Positions 1 through 9,293 of a stretch of DNA of 64,000 bases are shown piece after piece. The first letter of the stretch is position 1; each line of letters begins with the position of its first letter. The notes beneath the pieces are model-generated. The model saw only the letters and a program-made list of their open reading frames with translations, ran no database searches and had not been told where the DNA came from. This DNA comes from Acinetobacter sp. MB5 (lineage in GTDB: Bacteria; Pseudomonadota; Gammaproteobacteria; Pseudomonadales; Moraxellaceae), in contig NZ_POVU01000004.1 of NCBI RefSeq assembly GCF_003261585.1, positions 124,001 through 188,000 of the forward strand. The letters are read 5' to 3'. A program made the translations under genes and the position numbers.

Positions 1-737
1 ATACGTGCAATCGCTGCATCATCTTCACCATCAACCTTTAAACCCAAGACATTTTCTTGACGACCACGCAACATGGCCAATAAACGATGCGATGGTACTT
101 TGTTCAGATTCTCTGAAAACTCGAAGTAGTCGCGGAACTTTTTGCCAACTTCTTTTTTCTCATCAGAAGCTACTGCACTTTTTAAAATGGCAGTTTTTGC
201 AAATAGCGCTTTTAATTCTGTGGTCAGTGCAATATTTTGCGCCCAGTCATCAATAATAATGTGCTGAATCGCATCGAGCTGACTATCAACATCTGGGTAG
301 TCTGCATGTTCAAAACCTGCAACTGCAGCCGTTGGTTCAAGCTGTTCAGTCAAGATTTTTTCTGCGGCAGGGCCTAAACCAGCTTCTTTGGCTTTGAACG
401 ATTTGCTGGTACGTTTTGGACGGTATGGCGCATAAATTTCTTCAAGCGCATTCTTGGTTTCCGCCGCATTCACGCGTGCCAATAAGTCATCATTCAGCTT
501 GTTTTGTTCTTGTAATGATTGAATTACTTTCTCACGACGCTCATAGAGATCACGCAAATAACTCAAGCGCGTATCGAGCTGACGCAGTTGTGTATCATCT
601 AAGCCTTGGGTGACTTCTTTACGGTAGCGAGCAATAAACGGAACACTTGCGCCTTCATCAATTAAGCGAATCGCAGCTTCTACTTGGTTCGGACGTACGG
701 CAAGCTCGCTTGCCAACTGCTGAACGAGGTCAGTCAT
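1..737 (-). CDS. tex: Transcription accessory protein Tex, N-terminal part (cut by window edge)
   Basis: Tex is a conserved cytoplasmic nucleic-acid-binding protein with an S1 RNA-binding domain at its C-terminus. The visible 245 residues are the N-terminal helical region: the start MTDLVQQLASEL, the stretch VPFIARYRKEVTQGLD, and EEIYAPYRPKRTSK are hallmark Tex sequences. The YqgF-like and S1 domains lie beyond position 1. The ATG at 735-737 starts the family-typical N-terminus. It is divergent from ompR across a 315-bp region. Family recognition is confident; the protein is truncated only by the window, not by mutation as far as can be seen. Confidence 0.93.
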   Translation of the reverse strand, partial: MTDLVQQLASELAVRPNQVEAAIRLIDEGASVPFIARYRKEVTQGLDDTQLRQLDTRLSYLRDLYERREKVIQSLQEQNKLNDDLLARVNAAETKNALEEIYAPYRPKRTSKSFKAKEAGLGPAAEKILTEQLEPTAAVAGFEHADYPDVDSQLDAIQHIIIDDWAQNIALTTELKALFAKTAILKSAVASDEKKEVGKKFRDYFEFSENLNKVPSHRLLAMLRGRQENVLGLKVDGEDDAAIAR

Positions 738-1052
738 CGTGTTTGATCCCATAAGGAATAGAACTAAAAGCAGTGATTATAAAGACCATGCTCGTAAAAT
801 CTACAGAAATTATGCCCAAAAACTAAAATTATCATCATAATTCAGCTGTTTTTTGGTTTTTCCGTTGTTGACAGGACTTGTATTTTGAAAAAAGAGCTGA
901 ATAAAATCAATTGAATAAAATTTAGGTAAAATATCGTAGGCGACTGTATATATTTGTTAATTTGAGCAAATTAATACATAGCAATAAGTAATATGAAAGC
1001 ATTATACTCAAAGCATCGACTATTATATAAATGATAATCAAGGGAGCACTTC
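738..1052. other. Divergent intergenic region tex/ompR
   Basis: The 315-bp AT-rich spacer between the divergent tex and ompR starts must hold promoters for both. A TTGACA hexamer at about 868 is visible but has no good -10 at the right distance. A ribosome binding site (AAGGGAG, about 1040-1046) precedes ompR. I see no ORF, RNA gene or repeat here. Confidence 0.5.
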
Positions 1053-1817
1053 ATGAGTTTAGTGGTACCTGCTGACAATAAAGATGTCGCACTTCACGAC
1101 ACTGATCGCGTTGAACGAATTTTAGTGGTAGATGATGACGTTCGCCTTCGTACTTTATTGCAACGTTTTTTAGAAGACAAAGGCTTTGTCGTTAAAACCG
1201 CCCACGATGCCACTCAGATGGATCGCCTGTTACAACGTGAGTTGTTTTCACTGATCGTGCTCGATTTCATGTTGCCTGTGGAAGATGGTTTAAGCATCTG
1301 CCGCCGTTTACGCCAATCGAATATCGACACGCCAATCATTATGTTGACTGCACGTGGCAGCGATGCCGACCGTATTTCTGGTCTAGATGCAGGTGCAGAC
1401 GATTACTTGCCAAAACCATTTAATCCAAACGAGCTACTTGCACGTATTCGCGCGATTCTACGTCGCCAAGTCCGTGAAGTTCCAGGCGCACCAAGCCAAC
1501 ATATGGAAGTAGTGAGTTTTGGCCCTTGGTCACTTGATTTATCGACTCGTACCTTGACCCGTGAAGGTCAAGTCGTGACGTTAACCACAGGTGAATTTGC
1601 CGTTCTTAAAGCTTTGGTACAACATCCACGCGAACCACTCACCCGTGACAAACTGATGAACCTTGCACGTGGTCGTGAATGGGGCGCCATGGAACGTTCT
1701 ATTGATGTCCAGGTTTCACGCTTACGCCGCCTCGTTGAAGATAACCCTGCCCGTGCACGTTATATTCAAACAGTTTGGGGTGTAGGTTATGTCTTTGTTC
1801 CAGATGGCGCTGAATAA
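1053..1817 (+). CDS. ompR: Response regulator OmpR
   Basis: OmpR is the DNA-binding response regulator of the EnvZ/OmpR envelope/osmotic stress system. It has 254 residues: a receiver domain (about 22-135) with acidic D27-D29, phospho-acceptor D71 in LIVLDFMLP and conserved K121 in LPKPFNP, then an OmpR/PhoB winged helix (about 150-250) ending in the typical VWGVGYVFVPDG. AAGGGAG lies upstream of the ATG. envZ follows 11 bp after its stop, so the two form an operon. In Acinetobacter this regulator is known to affect osmotolerance and envelope traits; no direct target is visible here. Confidence 0.95.
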   Translation: MSLVVPADNKDVALHDTDRVERILVVDDDVRLRTLLQRFLEDKGFVVKTAHDATQMDRLLQRELFSLIVLDFMLPVEDGLSICRRLRQSNIDTPIIMLTARGSDADRISGLDAGADDYLPKPFNPNELLARIRAILRRQVREVPGAPSQHMEVVSFGPWSLDLSTRTLTREGQVVTLTTGEFAVLKALVQHPREPLTRDKLMNLARGREWGAMERSIDVQVSRLRRLVEDNPARARYIQTVWGVGYVFVPDGAE

Positions 1818-1828
1818 GGCGATCTGAC

Positions 1829-3244
1829 GTGAGTCTTGAGCCAATTGACCCGAAGGACATCATTATTGATGCTTCGGGTTATTACGCTAAACCTCGAACT
1901 CAGTTTGAACGCTTTTTAGATAAGTTCAAACCACGTTCGGCCGCGCTACGCACCACAGTGCTTGTTACCTTTGTGGTGTGCTTTAGTCTGTTTATGTCAT
2001 TTTGGTTTATTTGGCGCACACTCTATTTGCCTGAACTCCAGCAACACGCAGGTTATCTCGCAATTGAATCTGAGATTATCCATAATCCCAATTTTAAAAT
2101 CATACATAATGGTCAGGAAATTCCTGTTGATACATGGCTCAATAAACGTTTAGGTGTGGAGTTTATTTCCGATCCACGTAAGCGACCCGCCATTGTGGAC
2201 AAACCTATTGCTGACTTTTTTACAGATCGCATTGAAAAAAGTTTAGCCAGTGCAATTAATGCAGACCCGAAAGATGTCACCGTCTTTTTCAAATTCAAAC
2301 CTACACCCAGTATCTGGGTACAAACACCCAATATGCATGGTGGATGGATTCGTGAACCTTTAAAAAATTACGCGAACTATAGTTTAGAGCTGATTTTGGG
2401 ATGGTTTCTAGGTGTTCCGATTTTATCGGCAATCATTATTTTGACTTTGGTTCGCCAGCTAAACCGCCCGCTAAAACGCTTACAAAATGCAGCGAATAGT
2501 TATAGTAAAACAGGTAAAGCACCGTACTTAACGACTAATCACGGACCACTTGAAATCCGAGAGGTCAATCAAGCGTTTAACCACATGATTTATACGCTTG
2601 AACAGACTGAAAAAGACCGTCGAATCATGCTCGCAGGAATTTCACATGATTTACGTACACCACTGACTCGTATTCGCCTGACCGCTGAAATGTTACCTGA
2701 TGAATTTTTACGGGATGGTCTGATTTATGATGTTGAAGATATGGATGCGATTTTAAATCAGTTCATTTCTTATATGCGCGATGGATCTGATGAAGAACTC
2801 TCCGCGACTAACATTAACACCTTACTACAAGAGTTAGTCGTACAGTTTAGCCCTCTCGATATTCGCTTTAATCCAGAACCATTACCGATTATTCCTGCAC
2901 GCAGTTTATCGCTCAAACGCCTGATTGGGAACTTAATCAACAACTCAAAACGTTATGGTGCAGAGCCAATTGAACTCTCCGCCATCGTAGATCAGACAAA
3001 TCACAATATTAAGATTTGTGTTGCCGATCATGGTGAAGGTATCCCAGAAGATCAAATTGAAGAACTCATGCAACCATTTGTACGAGGAAATAGTGCCCGT
3101 ACCATTCAAGGCAGCGGCTTAGGATTGGCAATTGTGAAACGAATTGTTGACATTCACCAAGGCGAACTTACATTACACAATCGTGCAGAAGGTGGTTTTG
3201 AAGCGATTATTTCTTTACCAATTCCAAAACCTGAAAAATTATAA
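1829..3244 (+). CDS. envZ: Sensor histidine kinase EnvZ
   Basis: This is the inner-membrane sensor kinase partner of OmpR. It uses a GTG start 11 bp after the ompR stop, and no closer ATG fits the family N-terminus. The 471 residues contain TM1 (about 42-62), a periplasmic region of about 120 residues, TM2 (about 187-208), a HAMP linker, a DHp helix with phospho-acceptor H273 in GISHDLRTPLTR, an N-box with NLINNSKRYG, and ATP-binding DHGEGIP and GSGLGLAI motifs. The order matches E. coli EnvZ. It acts by autophosphorylation on His and transfer to OmpR D71. Confidence 0.95.
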   Translation: MSLEPIDPKDIIIDASGYYAKPRTQFERFLDKFKPRSAALRTTVLVTFVVCFSLFMSFWFIWRTLYLPELQQHAGYLAIESEIIHNPNFKIIHNGQEIPVDTWLNKRLGVEFISDPRKRPAIVDKPIADFFTDRIEKSLASAINADPKDVTVFFKFKPTPSIWVQTPNMHGGWIREPLKNYANYSLELILGWFLGVPILSAIIILTLVRQLNRPLKRLQNAANSYSKTGKAPYLTTNHGPLEIREVNQAFNHMIYTLEQTEKDRRIMLAGISHDLRTPLTRIRLTAEMLPDEFLRDGLIYDVEDMDAILNQFISYMRDGSDEELSATNINTLLQELVVQFSPLDIRFNPEPLPIIPARSLSLKRLIGNLINNSKRYGAEPIELSAIVDQTNHNIKICVADHGEGIPEDQIEELMQPFVRGNSARTIQGSGLGLAIVKRIVDIHQGELTLHNRAEGGFEAIISLPIPKPEKL

Positions 3245-3512
3245 AACTTCAACCCCTTTTTTGGACGGTTGGCAAAAGTCATTACAGACCAGAAATAAAA
3301 TGATGATTTATTAATCATTTTTATTTTAGACAAATGTTTGATTTATTTTTTAATTTTTCAACTATTTCAATCACTTAAAAATCATTTATTTCCTTGATAT
3401 TTATATTTATTTTAAAAATTAGACCTTAGCCTAACGAGCATGAAAATTCGTGAATCAGAGGGTAGAATCGCCTCTGCATAACTTAAAAATCCATTTTTTT
3501 TGAGAGTAGAAC

Positions 3513-5003
3513 ATGTCATTAGATCGTATTCGCTTAGCTTCATTACATGACAAAGTCATTTCAGCCAAGCAAGCAGCAGAACTAATTCAGGATGGTATGA
3601 CAATAGGGATGAGCGGTTTTACTCGTGCTGGTGAAGCAAAAGCAGTACCTTTGGCTTTGGTTGAGCGCGCAAAAACAAATCCTTTAAAGATATCTTTAAT
3701 TACAGGCGCAAGCTTAGGTAACGATTTAGACAAACAACTCACAGAAGTTGGTGCTTTAGCACGTCGTATGCCATTCCAAGTTGACAATACACTTCGTAAA
3801 GCCATCAACAACGGTCAAGTGATGTTTATTGACCAGCATTTGTCTGAAACTGTAGAACAAATGCGTAACCTGACGTTAAAACGTCCTGATATTGCGGTGA
3901 TTGAAGCTGTTTCGATTACTGAAGATAACTTCATTATCCCAACGACATCTGTAGGTAACTCAGCAAGCTTTGTTGAGTTTGCAGATAAACTCATCATCGA
4001 AATCAACAGCTCTGTCAGCACAGACTTTGAAGGTGTGCATGACGTTTATATTCCTGAATCACGCCCAAATCGTGGCCCAGTACCTTTAACGCATGTTGAA
4101 GAACGTATTGGTACAAAAGGCATCAAGTTTGATCCAGCAAAAGTTGTGGGTATTGTATTTAGCGATATTCCAGATTCACCATCAAACGTGACTGATCCAG
4201 ACGAAGAAACTCAAGCAATTGCCAACCACTTGATCGACTTCTTTGAAAAAGAAGTGGCTGAAGGTCGTTTACCGCATAACCTTGCACCACTTCAAGCAGG
4301 GATCGGCTCAATTGCCAATGCGGTATTGACTGGTTTTAAACACTCTAGCTTTGAAGATCTTGTCATGTACTCAGAAGTACTTCAAGACTGTACTTTCGAG
4401 TTAATTGATGCTGGTAAAATGAAATTTGCTTCTGGCTGTTCAATGACTCTTTCTCCAAAATGTGGTGAGCGTGTATTTGGCAACCTTGCAGCATACAAGG
4501 ACAAATTTGTACTTCGTCCACAAGAAATTTCAAACCATCCAGAATTGGTACGTCGTTTAGGTATTATCGGGATTAACACTGCGCTTGAATTCGACATTTA
4601 CGGTAACGTGAACTCAACACACGTTGGCGGTACCAAAATGATGAATGGTATTGGTGGTTCTGGTGACTTCGCACGTAATGCACACCTTGCAATTTTCGTA
4701 ACCAAATCAATTGCAAAAGGTGGTGACATTTCTTCTGTCGTTCCAATGGTGAGCCACGTTGACCACACAGAACACGACACTGATATTTTAGTAACTGAAC
4801 AAGGTCTTGCTGACCTTCGTGGTCTTGCGTCTCGTGAACGCGCACGCGTGATTATCGACAACTGTGTACATCCAGACTACCAGGCTGCGCTGAATGACTA
4901 CTTTGACCGTGCTTGTGCAAAAGGTGGCCATACCCCTCACCTGCTTAAAGAAGCTGTTGAGTGGCACACTAACTTTGAAGAAAAAGGCAAAATGCTGCCT
5001 TAA
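3513..5003 (+). CDS. Succinyl-CoA:acetate CoA-transferase / acetyl-CoA hydrolase family
   Basis: A 496-residue class I CoA-transferase of the acetyl-CoA hydrolase/transferase family (AarC/Cat1/Ach1 type), which moves CoA between succinyl-CoA and acetate in acetate metabolism. Visible features are the N-terminal GMTIGMSGFTRAGEAKAVP, the central QAGIGSIANAV, and MYSEVLQD with E288 as the probable catalytic glutamate that forms the glutamyl-CoA thioester. GGSGDFARNAHLAIFV and EQGLADLRGL are also typical. It is monocistronic: 268 bp of AT-rich DNA precede it and a strong terminator follows. Exact acyl-donor specificity is not readable from sequence. Confidence 0.88.
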   Translation: MSLDRIRLASLHDKVISAKQAAELIQDGMTIGMSGFTRAGEAKAVPLALVERAKTNPLKISLITGASLGNDLDKQLTEVGALARRMPFQVDNTLRKAINNGQVMFIDQHLSETVEQMRNLTLKRPDIAVIEAVSITEDNFIIPTTSVGNSASFVEFADKLIIEINSSVSTDFEGVHDVYIPESRPNRGPVPLTHVEERIGTKGIKFDPAKVVGIVFSDIPDSPSNVTDPDEETQAIANHLIDFFEKEVAEGRLPHNLAPLQAGIGSIANAVLTGFKHSSFEDLVMYSEVLQDCTFELIDAGKMKFASGCSMTLSPKCGERVFGNLAAYKDKFVLRPQEISNHPELVRRLGIIGINTALEFDIYGNVNSTHVGGTKMMNGIGGSGDFARNAHLAIFVTKSIAKGGDISSVVPMVSHVDHTEHDTDILVTEQGLADLRGLASRERARVIIDNCVHPDYQAALNDYFDRACAKGGHTPHLLKEAVEWHTNFEEKGKMLP

Positions 5004-5025
5004 TTCGGTTTTAGGCTGAATCTTC

Positions 5026-5060
5026 AAAAAGAGGCATGTAACAACATGCCTCTTTTCTTT
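5026..5060 (+). terminator. Terminator after the CoA-transferase gene
   Basis: Perfect stem GAGGCATGT (5031-5039) with ACATGCCTC (5044-5052), extended by flanking A and T runs, followed by TTTTCTTTT. It lies 23 bp after the stop codon. Confidence 0.85.
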
Positions 5061-5132
5061 TGTCTAAAACACCTTACACAACCCACATTTTTTGATTATT
5101 TTAATTAGAACCATTCTAATGATATAAAAATT

Positions 5133-5552
5133 ATGTTCGTCATTCGCAAAGTTCAAGACCAAGATATTGAAGACCTCGTTTCACTGTGGGAAATGTGCAA
5201 TCTGACCCGCCCATGGAACAATCCAGAAATTGATGCTTTCCGTAAAATTCAGCAAAAAGACGGCTTATTTTTAGTTGCAGAAAAAGACCAACTCCTTATT
5301 GCCTCAATTATGGGAGGCTACGATGGACATCGCGGCTGGATTCATTATTTAGCAGTGCATCCGCATTATCAGCGCCTAGGGGTTGCCACCGCCTTAGTTC
5401 AGCAAATGGAAAAGCGTTTGATTGCCATTGGCTGTCCGAAAGTCCAGCTTTTAATTCGTCAGGAAAATCTTGTGGTCAGCCATTTTTATGATCAGCTTGG
5501 CTATGAAGAAGTCGACGCCATCTGTTTGGGGAAACGTTTAATCTCAGATTAA
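5133..5552 (+). CDS. ypeA: GNAT acetyltransferase, YpeA family
   Basis: A 139-residue GNAT N-acetyltransferase closely resembling E. coli YpeA. Shared signatures are LWEMCNLTRPWNNPE near the N-terminus, IMGGYDGHRGWIHYLAVHP in the core, the acetyl-CoA loop HYQRLGVATALV (motif A, about residues 88-99) and the C-terminal YDQLGYEEVD...LGKRLI. The substrate is unknown. The 3' end overlaps the 3' end of convergent mntH by a few bases. No clear ribosome binding site is seen before the ATG. Confidence 0.85.
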   Translation: MFVIRKVQDQDIEDLVSLWEMCNLTRPWNNPEIDAFRKIQQKDGLFLVAEKDQLLIASIMGGYDGHRGWIHYLAVHPHYQRLGVATALVQQMEKRLIAIGCPKVQLLIRQENLVVSHFYDQLGYEEVDAICLGKRLISD

Positions 5553-6901
5553 GAAGTAAACAACCCAATAATCAATAATAGGTTTAAAAATAGCAAAAGT
5601 GCAGCAAACAAAGCTGCAAGAATTTGTGTGGGCTTAGAATTAACAAACTCTCCCATCACTTTCGAACTTGATGTGAGATAAATCAGAGGGATCATCGACA
5701 TAGGCAATGCCAGACTCAAAAAAACTTGCGAGTAAACCAACAAGTTTTCCAGCACATCCTCACGATCGCCCCACCAATACAAACACAGTAATACAGGCAA
5801 AATCGCCACTGTTCGTGTCAGACTGCGCTGTAGCCAAGCTGGAATATTGAGTTGTAAAAAACCCTGCATGACCACCTGCCCCGTCAATGTTCCTGTAATC
5901 GTCGAATTTTGACCTGAAGCAAGTAAAGCTATTGCAAACAAAGTGGATAACGTCACACTAGCAATATGCCCAACCACATTTTCATCTTGCAAAGATGCAT
6001 ACAATGCAGAAAAGTGCCCAGCCTGCTGAACACCATGCCCAAAAAATAACGCTGCGCCTAAAATCAATAACAAGCAGTTTATGATAAAAGAGAAACTCAG
6101 CTGCAGGTTAGAATCCCATGTTGCAAAACGAATTGCCTCACGTAAATGTTGCCGATCTGAGCGCACATAATTGCGTGACTGAACCAATGCCGAATGTAAA
6201 TACAGGTTATGCGGCATTACGGTTGCACCAACAATCCCTAAAGCAATTAATAAAGCCGAATCATACCCTTCGAGTTTTGCTGTAAAAATTGTAGGGTTAG
6301 GTAGAAAACCACGGATGATACTGGTGGTGTTCGGTGCTGCAAGAAATACTTCATAAGCAAAGATTGCAAAAACCGTCAGAATCAATATAAAAACCACTGC
6401 TTCCAGTTTTCGAATCCCATATGATAGCAGCACAAAGAGTAACCACGTATCCAGTAAGGTCAATATCACTCCCCAAAAAAGTGGAATTCCAAACAATAAA
6501 TGAAAGGCAATTGCTGTCCCAATCACTTCAGCCAAGTCAGTTGCCATAATAGCAAGTTCAGCTACAAACCATAGAATCAATACATATTTTGGCCCAGCCC
6601 ACACACGCGTCGCTTGAGCCAAATCCATGCCTGTGACAATCCCGAGCTTGCCACACAAGGCTTGTAATAACATAGCAATGAGACTAGACAGTAAAATCAC
6701 AAATAACAGCAAATATCCGTAAAATGCTCCACCCTGAATAGCAGTGACCCAATTCCCAGGATCGATATATCCAACAGCAATTAATGCACCTGGCCCAGAA
6801 AATGCCCATAATTTTTTAAAAAAGCCCGCCTGTGTATCTGGAACAGAAACACTCGCATGTAATTCATCTAAGCTTTTTTTGGGTTTTTCTGGCATATCCA
6901 T
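5549..6901 (-). CDS. mntH: Nramp-family Mn2+/Fe2+:H+ symporter MntH
   Basis: An inner-membrane divalent metal:proton symporter of about 450 residues and 11 or more TM helices. The two metal-site signatures are present: DPGNW in TM1 (D47, N50 counted from the start chosen) and MPH in TM6 (M229-H231, in ATVMPHNLYLHSALVQSR). The reading frame extends to a TTG at 6913; I chose the ATG at 6899-6901, and an ATG at 6895 is also possible. The upstream region has a weak Fur/Mur-like motif. A bidirectional hairpin separates it from the tRNA-Phe genes. Confidence 0.92.
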   Translation of the reverse strand: MDMPEKPKKSLDELHASVSVPDTQAGFFKKLWAFSGPGALIAVGYIDPGNWVTAIQGGAFYGYLLLFVILLSSLIAMLLQALCGKLGIVTGMDLAQATRVWAGPKYVLILWFVAELAIMATDLAEVIGTAIAFHLLFGIPLFWGVILTLLDTWLLFVLLSYGIRKLEAVVFILILTVFAIFAYEVFLAAPNTTSIIRGFLPNPTIFTAKLEGYDSALLIALGIVGATVMPHNLYLHSALVQSRNYVRSDRQHLREAIRFATWDSNLQLSFSFIINCLLLILGAALFFGHGVQQAGHFSALYASLQDENVVGHIASVTLSTLFAIALLASGQNSTITGTLTGQVVMQGFLQLNIPAWLQRSLTRTVAILPVLLCLYWWGDREDVLENLLVYSQVFLSLALPMSMIPLIYLTSSSKVMGEFVNSKPTQILAALFAALLLFLNLLLIIGLFTS

Positions 6902-6920
6902 GCTCAACAACAATAATCCA

Positions 6921-6946
6921 CCATTATATTTAATAATGATTCTTGT
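6921..6946. promoter_or_regulatory. Possible Fur/Mur-like site upstream of mntH
   Basis: The stretch TTAATAATGATTCTTG on the + strand, read as GAATCATTATTAA on the mntH strand, partly matches the Fur-family consensus core AATCATTAT. mntH genes are commonly controlled by Fur, Mur or MntR, but the match is partial and could be chance in AT-rich DNA. Confidence 0.3.
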
Positions 6947-7006
6947 TTAGATTTTTTATCTTTGTCATTTTTGTATCATAAAGCAAAATGCAAAATATCA
7001 AGCATA

Positions 7007-7038
7007 AAAAAAGCCCCAAACTTATGCTTGGGGCTTTT
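7007..7038 (-). terminator. Terminator downstream of the distal tRNA-Phe
   Basis: Stem AAAAGCCCCAA / TTGGGGCTTTT around an 8-base loop, with an A run on the + strand that reads as a U run on the minus strand. It sits 7 bp past the 3' end of the tRNA-Phe. Confidence 0.8.
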
Positions 7039-7044
7039 CGAATA

Positions 7045-7120
7045 TGGTGGCGGGACCCAGGATCGAACTGGGGACACACGGATTTTCAATCCGTTGCTCT
7101 ACCGACTGAGCTATCGCGCC
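7045..7120 (-). tRNA. tRNA-Phe (GAA), copy 1
   Basis: 76 bases with encoded CCA. The minus strand begins GGCGCGATAGCTCAG (acceptor and D-arm), the anticodon arm is ACGGA-TTGAAAA-TCCGT giving anticodon GAA, and the T-arm carries GTTCGATCC before TCCCGCCACCA. The sequence is the same as the second copy at 7249-7324, 128 bp away. Confidence 0.95.
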
Positions 7121-7202
7121 GAATGGAAAGTATTAAGCCTGAACTTCAGATCACTGTCAACGTAAAATTATGTTTTTAAAACTATTTGACTAAGCTTTAA
7201 GC

Positions 7203-7235
7203 AAAAAAAATCCCTGATTTAGGAATCAGGGATTG
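7203..7235 (-). terminator. Terminator between the two tRNA-Phe genes
   Basis: Stem AATCCCTGATT / AATCAGGGATT with a 4-base loop. The run of eight A on the + strand becomes the U tract on the minus strand. This suggests the two tRNA-Phe genes can be transcribed as separate units. Confidence 0.8.
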
Positions 7236-7248
7236 AAAACACAAATTA

Positions 7249-7324
7249 TGGTGGCGGGACCCAGGATCGAACTGGGGACACACGGATTTTCAATCCGTTG
7301 CTCTACCGACTGAGCTATCGCGCC
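7249..7324 (-). tRNA. tRNA-Phe (GAA), copy 2
   Basis: 76 bases, identical in sequence to copy 1 as far as I can compare, with anticodon loop TTGAAAA (GAA) and encoded CCA at 7249-7251. It is the promoter-proximal copy of the tandem pair on the minus strand. Confidence 0.95.
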
Positions 7325-7406
7325 AATGTGGGCGTATTAAACAACTTAATTAATCACCCGTCAAGCACTAAATTAAAAAATTTGTATATCCGTGTGTATT
7401 TTTAGT

Positions 7407-7808
7407 TTATTCAGGAATCAACGGTGCTGTTGGCAGTTTTCCTAAATGGACTAGGCAGCGATAAATCGCGCCACATCCTGCAATAAACTTATGGACTTGC
7501 TTGGCTTCTTCCATGCGGCAAACCTCAGCCACCAAACGTTCTGCAACACCACGCCCACGATTGGCTGGATGAATCACAATATTTTGTAAAATCCGTTCTT
7601 CGTCCTGACCTGTCGACCAGAGTGCACCAATAATGCGGCTATTAAATTCTGCAGTATAAAGTAGGGTATACTGAGTCAGGTCTTGTTCAAGCTGCTTCAT
7701 GGCATCTTGACCATCACTAAACTCAGGGCTGGTATCATATAAGCGCTCAAGTTGATTGCGTATATCTTCATTTGGAATAGAAGTATAAGCATGTACGGTA
7801 ATAGGCAT
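7407..7808 (-). CDS. GNAT-fold protein, PanZ/PanM-like
   Basis: A 133-residue GNAT-fold protein. The acetyl-CoA binding segment is visible as [19 protein letters not shown] (about 80-98), preceded by the beta strand [10 protein letters not shown]. Length and layout resemble PanZ/PanM, the acetyl-CoA sensor that triggers self-cleavage of aspartate decarboxylase PanD in enterobacteria. The C-terminal half lacks recognisable enterobacterial PanZ residues, so a general GNAT enzyme is the alternative. It is divergent from hisB, with 89 bp between starts. Confidence 0.6.
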   Translation of the reverse strand: MPITVHAYTSIPNEDIRNQLERLYDTSPEFSDGQDAMKQLEQDLTQYTLLYTAEFNSRIIGALWSTGQDEERILQNIVIHPANRGRGVAERLVAEVCRMEEAKQVHKFIAGCGAIYRCLVHLGKLPTAPLIPE

Positions 7809-7897
7809 TGATTAACCCTCCTGAGCAAATTAATATGCTGTGTTCAATCTCACAGCTATTTTTATCGCAAAATTTGACGTTTTTGAGGAATGTGTCT

Positions 7898-8491
7898 ATG
7901 ACGCAACGTATCAGTGAAGTGGTCAGAAATACCAACGAAACCAAAATTCGAGTTCGGGTTAACCTCGATGGTACGGGTCAAGGCACATTAAATACTGGTG
8001 TTCCCTTTTTAGACCATATGATTGATCAAATCAAGCGACATGGTCTGTTTGACATCGACATCCATTGCGACGGCGATCTGGAAATTGACGATCACCATAC
8101 CGTAGAAGACTGTGGGATTACCCTCGGTCAGGCTTTTGCTCAAGCACTTGGCAGCAAAAAAGGCATTCGCCGCTACGGACATTTCTACGCACCTCTCGAT
8201 GAATCTTTATCACGCGTTGTTGTGGATATTTCTGGCCGTCCTGGCTTGTTTATGGATATTCCATTTACCCGCGCACGCATTGGTACATTCGATGTCGATT
8301 TATTCTCCGAGTTTTTCCAAGGTTTTGTCAATCACGCACTCATGACGCTACATATTGATAACCTGAAAGGTAAAAATAGCCACCACCAAATTGAAAGTGT
8401 CTTTAAAGCCTTTGCGCGTGCTTTACGTATGGCCTGTGAAGTTGATCCGCGTGCTGCTGATAGCATCGCTTCAACCAAAGGGAGCTTATAA
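7898..8491 (+). CDS. hisB: Imidazoleglycerol-phosphate dehydratase HisB
   Basis: This enzyme converts imidazole glycerol phosphate to imidazole acetol phosphate in histidine synthesis. It has 197 residues, the monofunctional form without a phosphatase domain. Mn-binding and active-site motifs are visible: [32 protein letters not shown] and, in the second repeat half, [16 protein letters not shown] and [19 protein letters not shown]. The frame stays open to 7808, but the ATG at 7898 has GAGGAA upstream and gives the family start [12 protein letters not shown]. The stop TAA overlaps the hisH ATG by one base. Confidence 0.95.
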   Translation: MTQRISEVVRNTNETKIRVRVNLDGTGQGTLNTGVPFLDHMIDQIKRHGLFDIDIHCDGDLEIDDHHTVEDCGITLGQAFAQALGSKKGIRRYGHFYAPLDESLSRVVVDISGRPGLFMDIPFTRARIGTFDVDLFSEFFQGFVNHALMTLHIDNLKGKNSHHQIESVFKAFARALRMACEVDPRAADSIASTKGSL

Positions 8492-9108
8492 TGACCCGTA
8501 TCGCTTTACTTGACTATGGCATGGGCAATCTTCACTCTGCGGCAAAAGCCCTAGAGTATGTCGGTGCAACAGTTGATGTGACCAATGATCCCAAACTGAT
8601 TGCTCAAGCGGATAAAATTGTATTCCCTGGCGTTGGCGCTATGCGTGACTGTATTCAGGGTATGCGTGAAGCAGGCATTGATGAAGTGATTCGTAATGCT
8701 GCTTTCAATAAACCTGTATTGGCGATTTGTGTCGGCATGCAAGCCTTGCTTGAAAGCTCAGAAGAAAATGGTGGTAGTGAAGCACTCGGTATTTTTGAAG
8801 GTGTGGTGAAACACTTTCCAAAGCTTGAAGGTTTAAAAGTTCCACATATGGGCTGGAACCAAGTCCATCAACGTGACCCAAGCCATCCAATGTGGAAAGA
8901 CATCGCGCAAGATGCCCGCTTCTATTTTGTTCATAGCTATTATGTTGAACCGAAAGATGCAAGCGTTGTCGCTGCAACGTGTGACTACGGAATTGAGTTC
9001 TGTACCGCAATCTTGAAAGAAAACCTGTTTGCCACACAATTCCACCCTGAAAAGAGTCATACCGCAGGCTTGCAACTGCTCAAAAACTTTGTGGAATGGG
9101 ATATTTAA
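8491..9108 (+). CDS. hisH: Imidazole glycerol phosphate synthase, glutaminase subunit HisH
   Basis: HisH is the class I glutamine amidotransferase subunit that feeds ammonia to HisF. It has 205 residues. The nucleophile is C80 in AICVGMQAL, the catalytic His-Glu pair lies in [10 protein letters not shown], and the oxyanion strand is [11 protein letters not shown]. It is translationally coupled to hisB (TAATG overlap). Its partner hisF lies 4.4 kb away and is not in the same operon. A good terminator follows. Confidence 0.95.
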   Translation: MTRIALLDYGMGNLHSAAKALEYVGATVDVTNDPKLIAQADKIVFPGVGAMRDCIQGMREAGIDEVIRNAAFNKPVLAICVGMQALLESSEENGGSEALGIFEGVVKHFPKLEGLKVPHMGWNQVHQRDPSHPMWKDIAQDARFYFVHSYYVEPKDASVVAATCDYGIEFCTAILKENLFATQFHPEKSHTAGLQLLKNFVEWDI

Positions 9109-9136
9109 TCCTTTTTAACTTGTTTTAACGATTCAA

Positions 9137-9172
9137 AATCAAGCCAATTTATATTGGCTTGATTTGTTTTTA
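9137..9172 (+). terminator. Terminator of hisB-hisH
   Basis: Perfect 12-bp stem AATCAAGCCAAT (9137-9148) / ATTGGCTTGATT (9153-9164), then GTTTTTAA. Confidence 0.85.
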
Positions 9173-9293
9173 ATGTGCCTTTCTATTTATTTCCCATTAT
9201 TTTTTGCTTATTATGCAACCGCTTTAAATTACAACCACATAATTTATCTTTTAAAAATTAATTTAAAAAAATCAGTGACTACAGGAAAATAAA

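Noticed and set aside
7045..7324. Integration site or prophage remnant at the tandem tRNA-Phe genes
   Set aside because: Both tRNAs are complete, each has its terminator, and flanks are ordinary genes with no integrase or partial tRNA copy.
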